Source: Toxorhynchites rutilus septentrionalis (taxonomy: Eukaryota; Arthropoda; Insecta; Diptera; Culicidae). Taken from it: DNA of 64,000 bases. The DNA is taken from positions 5,687,136-5,751,135 of the forward strand of contig NC_073746.1 in NCBI RefSeq assembly GCF_029784135.1. Reading direction: 5' to 3'. Shown piece by piece: positions 56,783-64,000 of this stretch. Each line of letters starts with the position of its first letter. Positions within the stretch are counted from its first letter, which is position 1. The notes below the pieces were generated by a model. It made no database searches. It saw only the letters and a list, made by a program, of their open reading frames with translations, and was not told the origin of the DNA. A program made the position numbers and the translations under genes.

Positions 56783-57936
56783 TTGTATTTTGTGGATTTG
56801 AAAAATGTCGAGTGATTGATGGTTCAATGATTCTGAGAGATAGTGAGAAAGATAGTGTATGCCCGAAATGCGAAAAAAAACTATGAATTTAAGGACTGTA
56901 CATCCGAAGAAATACATTGCTCAAATTGTAATAAAATGAAAAACTAGCGAAGAATTGACATAGATACGAAACATTTTGCATGGAGTACAAACTGCCCTAT
57001 ATTCCTCCGAAACTACGAACAGGTGGACTTCTCAATTTAGCCATCCAAGAAAGGGACACATAGAAGATATAATGTTCTTTATCTGAATGTGGCTAGATTA
57101 CGGACACACTTCGATGAAATAGAAATATTGTTATCAAGTGAAAAACCAAAACTACTAATTATGGTTGAAACACATTTGACAGAATCAAATGATCTGGATG
57201 GATTTAATGTAGTAGAATATGATTAGTTGTTTATCGAGATCTGTTCATACTGGAGGTAGTAAAAGTGGCGAACCAGCCGAAATGTGTTGAAAGTCACTAT
57301 AATAAAGAAAACAAAATTCATACTGGAGGCATATCTATTTATTTTTCGAACTTTTCAAATTTTCAAGAAACTTACAATGATACATACCGGGACAATTGGT
57401 TTCTAGCTGTAGAAGTCAGAGAATGCAAAATGTCTGGGATATACGCTGGCATAAGCCATTCGTCTAGTAGTAGCGACAAGGACTTTTTAGAATTCATGGA
57501 AGATGTATGGCTACAGCACATACAAGAACATGTACAAAAAAGAATTATCATTACTGGCGATATTAATATTGATTGGGCGTAGCATAGAATATCTCTCGAA
57601 TTGAAATTAATTACCCAAGCCGTTGGATTTAAATAAAGAATTTTTGATCACACCAGAGTACCTAGAACAACTTCGACGACCATTGACTTAGTTTTTACAA
57701 ATTTTGACGATGGTGTGATTGAGATTGTTTATGAGAGCAAAATCTCAGATCATGAAACGATTGGTATGATCAACTTTTTTCCTGATGTTGACATTTCTGT
57801 AATAAATAAAGGAAAATCGCGTAAGTGTTGGAATAACTATTCAAAGCGGATATCGCAATCTGTTTTACAGAACAAAATAACACCGATTTCAGAACGAATC
57901 TCGCTTCATGAAGTTGCAGAAAAAAAGGGCGAATAA
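56783..57936 (+). pseudogene. Relic of a non-LTR element related to the one at 379-3690
   Basis: ORF1 remnants come first: FCGFEKCRVIDGS, VCPKCEK, then HCSNCNKMKN and HFAWSTNCPIFLR (zinc knuckles and gag end). ORF2 endonuclease pieces follow: VLYLNVARLRTHF, LIMVETHLTES, HTGGISIYF, NWFLAVEV, GDINIDW, TIDLVFTNF and KISDHETIGM. The order and wording match the family at 379-3690. Stops and frameshifts are frequent, and a SINE tail is inserted at 57257-57316. No RT domain remains before the LTR element begins. Confidence 0.75.
57257..57316 (+). mobile_element. SINE tail-only copy with 13-bp target duplication
   Basis: The insert has AGTGGCGAACCAGCCGAAAT and TGTTGAAAGTCACTATAATA, then an A-rich tail, again only the last third of the full SINE. 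TTCATACTGGAGG flanks it at 57244-57256 and 57317-57329. Confidence 0.88.
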
Positions 57937-58014
57937 AAAAAATGTCAAGGATACTTCTTTATATATGATGCGTGTAAAATTGAATCCGGATGGTTACCAA
58001 TAGAGTAAAATAGT

Positions 58015-58216
58015 TGTTGAATTGCTGGTAACCCTAAATCATCTTCAAACATGTAACGTAGAGTTACGGAAGAAAAACGATTGTTTCTAGCCATTTTGAA
58101 AAGTAAAGTTCATTGTTAAGTGTTGTTCACTACAGGCCTGTTCACAAAATTTTATTGTCAAGAGTTATTTAAACTATTTGTTGAAGGAATTATAATTGGA
58201 AGTGGACTTAAGAATC

Positions 58217-58270
<54 letters not shown>

Positions 58271-58382
58271 TTTTTGTGAAAGTATAATTAATTCAAATAA
58301 ATTTGTAGCTTCAAGCAAACTCCATCACATTCCACGAGTTTCGCTTTGGGAACCATCCGAAAATTATAAAGTTTCTGCAACA
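58015..58382 (+). repeat. 5' LTR of the BEL/Pao element
   Basis: Begins TGTTGAATTGCTGG and ends CTGCAACA (TG...CA). Contains a (TA)n run followed by poly-T at 58217-58276, absent in this form from the 3' LTR. Otherwise nearly identical to 62927-63289. Confidence 0.95.
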
Positions 58383-58444
58383 AACTTGAAGATTAACGCA
58401 CTATATAGCGAGTGTGATTCGAGTACATATATCAACGATTAATT

Positions 58445-60940
58445 ATGTTGCATGTGAGAAGAAGCCGATCTAAGCCAGGAGTTAACCTCACTTTGACTGG
58501 TGGAAACAGTAACGTTGTCGGTGACGCAGCAAATGGCGAAATTTTAGCACCAGTTGAGCAGAATGCAACCCACGAAGGGCCCGAAAATCAGTGTAAGGAA
58601 TGTAATGAACCTGATTGGGCAGACGAATGGATGGTTATGTGTGATCAATGCGAGTATTGGTACCATTTCCGTTGTGCCAGAGTTGATCACAGTATCGCGA
58701 ATAAAACCTTCCTTTGTTCGAACTGTGTACCACGTAAATCACGAAATGGGAACGGTTCTAGATCCAGCAGAAGTACCTTTTCAGGTGCTGTAGAAGCAAG
58801 CATGGAGCTTGAGCTTCTTAAGCTAGAAGAAGAAAAAGCCCTCGCAAAACGATTACTGAACGATCAGCAAAAGGAAGAGAAGGAACGACAGGAGAAGGCT
58901 AGGAATGAAAAGCTTCTTCTCGAACAAGACTTCATCAATCGAAAATACGAAATTATGCGACAGCATTTGACCGCGGATAGTGAGGCACGTAGTACTACCC
59001 GCCATCAGAATCATCCAGGATCCAGAAGAATTTGAATTAATTATACGCAGTTATGGATTAAAGATCAACAGTCTTCGGATCCCAAAGGAGATGTCAGTAT
59101 TTTGCAAATTAACGATGCCGGTGTGAAAAACACCCCATCAAACAACGTCAATGAACAACGAAACCTCATCGGAGACCACAATGAACAGTCAACGCCTTTA
59201 GATAACGATAGGGTCCATCTGATTGATCTCATTTCTCCAACCATCACGACGCCTTCAAACGCATTTCCAATTTCGTCTATCCAGCCGACTCAAACTACAA
59301 CTACGGCGGTGCGAAATTTCGATCGTTCCGAAGAATCGATTCAACCGGTTGGCAGTAAGCAGCAGATGCAGTACCACGAAGAGTTACGCTAAAGAAAGCA
59401 GTTTCCAGAGAATTCACAAAAACAATATTTACATCCTCGACAGAGTAACCAACATGTGTCAAATGAACAGTTGACAAGGCAGATGAATTCTACTGTCTTA
59501 AACGCTCCTGATTTAGTTGACACTTCATTAGTAAATAAACAAACGCAAGTATTCAATGCTTTGCCTATGTCGACACTTCAGAACGTTTACGAAAATAAAG
59601 CACAATATTCGGGATTGAATCAGACACCCTATGGAGGACGTACTGTAGACTCTCGTTTCCCACCATACGTACCTCCGGTTCTCCCTAACGGCGATAATTC
59701 TACAGCGGTGTTAAATTCAGGGAACTGTATTTCATCGGGTACATTACCCATTACTGGTGAATTCCAAATTCCTTCTCCGCAACAACTTGCAGCACGTCAA
59801 GTTGTTCCTCGAAGTTTACCTACATTTGATGGCAACTGCAGCGATTGGTCTATTTTCTACAGTAGCTACATACATTCAACGAACATGTGTGGCTAGAGTA
59901 ACGAACAGAATTTACCTCGTCTCCAGGAGTGCCTGAGAGGACGAGCCAAAGAAGCTGTTAGCAGTTTGCTATTACATCCGTCATCAGTCCCTAAAGCGAT
60001 AACCACGTTACAAATGTTGTATGGAAATCCTGAGAAAATAGTGCATAGTCTGCTGAATAAAGTTCGTGCAACAGCTGCACCTAGACCAGATAAACTGGAT
60101 ACGCTGATAAATTATGGTCTAACAGTTCAAAATTTATGCGGTCATTTGCGTGCGGTTGGAATGGAGGCACATCTGAATAATCCTACTCTTCTTCAGGAAT
60201 TAGTTGATAAGCTTCCTCCCAATATAAAACTTGACTGGGCTCTTCGCCAACAGCGGAATCCTGGTGCGGATTTGGGCACATTTGGTGATTATATGACAAC
60301 AATAGTAGCAGCCGTGAGTAATGTGACGATAGAGACTGGCAAAGAAAAAGGATATGTAAATCTCCACACACAAGAAGAAAATACAAACCAATTTCACAAC
60401 GACGATTACAGAATAAAAACGCACTCTGAACGATGTCCAATATGCGATGTAAGAGGTCATTTGGTACGCGATTGCATTGAATTTAAAACAATGAGTTTAC
60501 AAGATCGTTGGAAGAGAGTCGAAGAGCTTCGTCTATGTAGACGATGTTTAATTTCTCATAAACGTTGGCCATGCAAAGTAGGGGTTTGCGGAATCGGTGG
60601 GTGCCCTTCTCGTCATTCCCGATTATGGCATCCTGGGAAACCCGATAATTCAGCTCCTCCATCTGTGGAAAGTGAAATTGTTTCGTTACATCGACAACCA
60701 TCCCAGCTCATTCTTTTCCGTATACTACCAGTTACACTTCATGGTAAAATGGGTTCCATAGATACGTTCGCCTTTCTTGATAACGGCTCTTCAATAACGA
60801 TGGTAGACCAGGCAATTGCAGAACAACTCGGTACGAGAGGCGAAAGTGCACTATTGTGCATGCAATGGACGTCAGGAGTGACCAAATTCATTGAGAGATC
60901 GCAACGTGTAAATATATTAATATCCGTTGAAAAGCAATAA
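58445..60940 (+). pseudogene. BEL/Pao gag-protease with N-terminal PHD finger
   Basis: One frame runs through this region, broken by in-frame stops at 59033-59035, 59390-59392 and 59894-59896. The first 196 residues hold a PHD-type finger with the full Cys4-His-Cys3 set (C50, C53, C66, C69, H74, C77, C91, C94), then a charged coiled coil (about 118-175). After a linker comes the Pao gag core (PTFDGNCSDWSIFYSSYIHS; LRGRAKEAV; KLPPNIKLDW), Cys/His knuckles (CPICDVRGHLVRDC; CRRCLISHKRWPC) and the aspartic protease site in FLDNGSSITMVD. Gag packages the element RNA and protease matures it. The PHD finger may read histone tails and guide integration; that role is inference. Confidence 0.88.
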
Positions 60941-61740
60941 AATATATACAGCTACGGATGTCCGCACCGTAGAAAATCTACAGCTTCCAGAGCAGTCCGT
61001 TGATTATGGAAAATTATCAAAAACGTTCACCTATTTAAGAGGTCTTCCTATTCACAGTTATGAAAATGCTGTTCCCAGAGTTCTAATTGGTCTTAACAAC
61101 GCGCACTTGATAACAACGCATAAAATACGAGAAGGCCGCCCAGAGGAACCAGTAGCATCTAAAACACGACTTGGCTGGGTTGTTCACGGACGCACTCAAT
61201 CAGACAGAGAACCATTTTCACACGCGCATCTGCATATTTGCGAAATATCTTCTGATAAAAAATTACATGATGCGGTCGAGAATTTTTTTGCTATTGAATC
61301 ATTGGGAATAAGCGCCGTTAAAAAACTCGAAGGGACGGAAGACACTCGTGCTAAAGCAATTTTGAAGAACACCACGATTCGTTTACCATGCGGCAGGTTT
61401 GAAACCGGGCTTCTATGTCAGAAGTGTGGCATATATTTGTCGATTTCTTGAAAATGCTAAGTCTTGCTGGCATCGTCGGAACGGGCATCAGTACGATAAT
61501 CCTAAGAAAACCGGACTTAATGGTGATGAGCTTAAACGAGCTGAGAATATCATTTGGCGGCTTGTTCAGCTCGAGGCATTTCCTGACGAAATGATAACCT
61601 TGAAGAGAAATGAGACGCTTCCTTCAGAACAACAACAGAGCTTGAACAAAGTAAGTCGAATATTCAAACTCTCCCCATTTTTGGATGAAAATGGCGTGAT
61701 GAGAGTTTCCGGCCGGATAGAATCAGCACCATTTGCTTAA
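60927..61740 (+). pseudogene. BEL/Pao pol remnant: protease-RT linker and post-RT region
   Basis: LRGLPIHSYENAVPRVLIGL and ASKTRLGWVVHGRT are the conserved region downstream of the BEL/Pao protease. After RLPCGRFETGLL, the point where the RT domain should start, the text jumps to YVRSVAYICRFLENA and then to EQQQSLNKVSRIFKLSPFLD and MRVSGRIESAPFA, which normally precede the integrase. The whole RT-RNase H core (over a kilobase in intact relatives) is therefore deleted at about 61415. Frames differ on the two sides. Confidence 0.82.
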
Positions 61741-61787
61741 AGTTTCCCATTATAATACCAAAACGACATCACTATGCTGGATTACTT

Positions 61788-62837
61788 TTGAAATGGTATC
61801 ATGTGTATTACCGTCACGCAAATAACGAGACCGTGATTAATGAAATCCGTCAAAAATACCATATGTCAGAGCTACGTGTAGAAGTGCGTAAAATAAGCAG
61901 CAAATGTGGGTGGTGCATAATACACAAAGCCGTTCCTCGGGCACCGAAGATGAGCGCCTTGCCCGCTGCTCGATTACAGCCGTTCATTCGACCTTTCACA
62001 TTCACAGGGTTGGATTATTTTGGCCCCTACCCTGTAAAACAGGGAAGAGCTACGGTGAAGCGATGGGTGGCGCTTTTCACCTGTTTAACAGTGCGCGCAG
62101 TCCATCTGGAAATCGCTGCAACTTTGTCCACGGATTCGTGCAAAAAGGCTATACGACGCTTCATTGCACGAAGAGGAGCACCATCGGAAATATTCAGCGA
62201 CCAAGGAACCAATTTTATAGGAGCCAGCAGGAAACTGAAACAAGAAATAAAAGAAATCAATAATGAATTGAGCAGCACATTCACTGACACAAACACAATT
62301 TGGCAATTCAACCCTCCAGGTGCACCTCACATGGGAGGCTGTTGGGAGAGAATGGTTCGGTCAATTAAAACTGCATTGAATTCTCTACCCACTCAACGAA
62401 TTCTGGATGAGGAGACCTTTTCAACTCTTTTAGTTGAAGCTGAATACATGGTTAATTCGAGACCATTAACATATATGCCAATCGAGGGCTCGGACGAAGA
62501 ATCATTGACTCCAAACCATTTTATTATGCTTAATTCTAATGGTGTACGGCAGCCCATTAAAGCACCAACAGACGAAAGAACTGCGCTCAGGGATAGCTGG
62601 AAATTTCTTCAGTATATTTTGGATCATTTTTGGCGTCGGTGGATAAAAGAATACTTACCCACTATCACCCGTCGCACGAAGTGGTTCGCGAATGTGAAAC
62701 CCATTGCAGTTGGGTCACTAGTTCTTATTGCAGATGAAACACACAGAAATAAATGGATTCGAGGAAGGTTATACGAGTATTTCCAGGCAAAGACGGACGA
62801 GTACGACGAGCAGATGTACAGACTACTCATGGAGTGA
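61788..62837 (+). CDS. BEL/Pao integrase with C-terminal DUF5641-type tail
   Basis: This 349-residue frame is open throughout. An H2C2 zinc region opens it (H10, C40, C43, with the first His just upstream in another frame). The catalytic triad is Asp76 (GLDYFGPY), Asp138 (IFSDQGTNF) and Glu187 (GGCWERMV), all present. The tail has VNSRPLTYMP, SLTPNHFIML and VGSLVLIADE, as in other BEL/Pao integrases. Integrase inserts the DNA copy and makes the 5-bp duplication seen here. The frame has no early stop, but the rest of pol is broken, so it is not expressed as a proper polyprotein. Confidence 0.88.
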   Translation: MKWYHVYYRHANNETVINEIRQKYHMSELRVEVRKISSKCGWCIIHKAVPRAPKMSALPAARLQPFIRPFTFTGLDYFGPYPVKQGRATVKRWVALFTCLTVRAVHLEIAATLSTDSCKKAIRRFIARRGAPSEIFSDQGTNFIGASRKLKQEIKEINNELSSTFTDTNTIWQFNPPGAPHMGGCWERMVRSIKTALNSLPTQRILDEETFSTLLVEAEYMVNSRPLTYMPIEGSDEESLTPNHFIMLNSNGVRQPIKAPTDERTALRDSWKFLQYILDHFWRRWIKEYLPTITRRTKWFANVKPIAVGSLVLIADETHRNKWIRGRLYEYFQAKTDEYDEQMYRLLME

Positions 62838-62926
62838 TTCATCGACCAGCAACAAAACTTGCACTTTTGGATGTTGATACAGGATGTGTTACTGAGGCAG
62901 AACTTCCAGCAACACGAGGGGAGGCT

Positions 62927-63133
62927 TGTTGAATTGCTGGTAACCCTAAATCATCTTCAAACATGTAACGTAGAGTTACGGAAGAAAAACGATTGTTTCT
63001 AGCCATTTTGAAAAGTAACGTTCATTATTAAGTGTTGTTCACTACAGGCTTGTTCACAAAATTATATTGTCAAGAGTTATTTAAACTATTTGTTGAAGGA
63101 ATTATAATTGGAGGTGGACTTAATGTAAGAATC

Positions 63134-63184
<51 letters not shown>

Positions 63185-63289
63185 GAAAGTATAATTAATT
63201 CAAATAAATTTGTAGCTTCAAGCAAACTCCATCACATTCCACGAGTTTCGCTTTGGGAACCATCCGAAAATTATAAAGTTTCTCCAACA
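62927..63289 (+). repeat. 3' LTR of the BEL/Pao element
   Basis: Begins TGTTGAATTGCTGG and ends TCTCCAACA. The (TA)n run at 63135-63181 lacks the poly-T found in the 5' LTR. High similarity of the two LTRs points to a fairly recent insertion. Confidence 0.95.
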
Positions 63290-63524
63290 ATAGTAATTTT
63301 TGTTTTTGTTTATTATTTTCAACATTTGATATATTTAAGCATAACAGGGTGCCTCGAACAGCTTGATTTGTTCTAAGAATAGGGTGGTCAATAAGTATCA
63401 ATCGGTTTTTAGTTAAATTATAGCAAGTTTCGCCGGAAGACTGTAATATGCAGTTCTGATTTCAGTTCTGTCCAGGAAATTTTTCATAAAAAAAAACTAT
63501 CAACTTGATCTAGTACATACTTAT

Positions 63525-63650
63525 TCTAGAACTTGCCTCTTTGAATACAGTCAAAGCACGCTGTTAGTCAGAGAAATTATAAAAAAAAAAAAGCGCAAGT
63601 GATACTATGTGGAGACGACGAAGGAACGTTTGTGCCAGTGGAGACGAGGA
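63525..63650 (+). repeat. 3' part of a Feilai-like SINE
   Basis: TATTCTAGAACTTGCCTCTT, GCGCAAGTGATACTATGTGG and AAGGAACGTTTGTGCCA match the 3' half of the SINE at 51914-52206 in the same order. The tRNA-like head is missing. Confidence 0.65.
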
Positions 63651-64000
63651 TATATTGTTGTTTTGAATACATAAATCACTTCATTCATTCAGTTGACAAT
63701 AATTTAGTCATAACAACACTGTCGCCAATGTCAAATTATCAATTCTAATCGCTTAGGAGCTACTCAACGACTATTTGTCACCTCCGCTCGCCAAAGCCAA
63801 TCAATCTATTGGTCACATTTTTCCGCAGTCAACCACCGCCGCTCTTTGGTCCCAAGTCGTCAAGTTACGTATCAAAGACTAGACATCATTTTCGTAGCCG
63901 TTACCAACTAATCAAATAACAGCCATAATGATAATAATAATTTGATTATTAGAAGCTAAGCGCCCAAGCGCAGACCAGATCACCAAGGGCTCCTCCCTGC
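63651..64000. other. No gene seen
   Basis: Ordinary composition to the window edge; no repeat or domain recognised. Confidence 0.4.

Larger units (their letters stand above)
58015..63289 (+). mobile_element. BEL/Pao LTR retrotransposon, RT-deleted, 5-bp target duplication
   Basis: Two near-identical LTRs (58015-58382, 62927-63289) bound gag, protease and integrase sequence in the BEL/Pao order. ATAGT flanks the element at 58010-58014 and 63290-63294. A purine-rich tract, GAGGGGAGGC, precedes the 3' LTR, as expected for a polypurine tract. The reverse transcriptase-RNase H core is missing at about 61415, so the copy is non-autonomous, and stops also break gag-pol. Confidence 0.95.

Noticed and set aside
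1..64000. CRISPR arrays, bacterial operons or riboswitches
   Set aside because: No regularly spaced repeats and no bacterial gene structure; introns, SINEs and LTR/non-LTR elements show a eukaryotic genome.

Overview
This window is insect nuclear DNA, most likely from a culicine (Aedes-type) mosquito. The evidence is the AT-rich, intron-containing sequence, a tRNA-headed SINE at 51914-52206 that resembles the Feilai-type SINEs I know from Aedes, and a mariner whose catalytic spacing is the DD37E pattern described from mosquitoes. I find no convincing single-copy host gene. Almost every recognisable coding stretch belongs to a mobile element, and many elements are nested in one another. The species call is inference; no search was possible.

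Layout, left to right. 140-3700: a decayed non-LTR retrotransposon on the minus strand (gag-like ORF1 with zinc knuckles, then endonuclease-RT ORF2), its ORF1 split by a tRNA-type SINE with a 14-bp target duplication. 4427-6310: copy 1 of a long fold-back repeat, carrying a 409-bp hAT-type MITE with 8-bp duplication. 7430-12090: a two-gene DNA transposon of ISL2EU type. It has a spliced plus-strand gene (SWIM zinc finger plus YqaJ-like nuclease) convergent with a spliced minus-strand gene (THAP domain plus DDE transposase). 12650-13946: a mariner with intact ends and a broken transposase; two fragments of the same family recur at 25206-25719 and 26507-26661. 15252-16350: three elements nested in one another. 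19250-20985: fold-back copy 2.

22430-24893 holds two decayed histone H2A-like genes on the minus strand, with histone-type 3' stem-loops, between inverted ends of a repeat that recurs elsewhere in the window. 28609-30290: a small hairpin-rich MITE abutting a 5'-truncated non-LTR element. 32190-35740: fold-back copy 3, invaded by a Tc1-like element that was itself invaded by a 1,008-bp unclassified element with a 9-bp duplication; a SINE tail sits in the right arm. 36689-37552 and 46046-47030: two inverted copies of a non-autonomous element with a psq-type helix-turn-helix. 38281-39886: a Tc3-like element. 42862-48347: further terminal-inverted-repeat elements, one with a PIF/Harbinger-like remnant.

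50000-57940 contains retrotransposon relics, SINEs and Tc1-like relics. 58015-63289 is a complete-ended BEL/Pao retrotransposon with matching LTRs and a 5-bp duplication. Its gag begins with a PHD finger, and the reverse transcriptase region has been deleted. The window ends in a SINE fragment. The remaining stretches (16400-18040, 27000-28500, 30300-32180, 39900-42850, 52220-54550) look like ordinary intergenic or intronic DNA.
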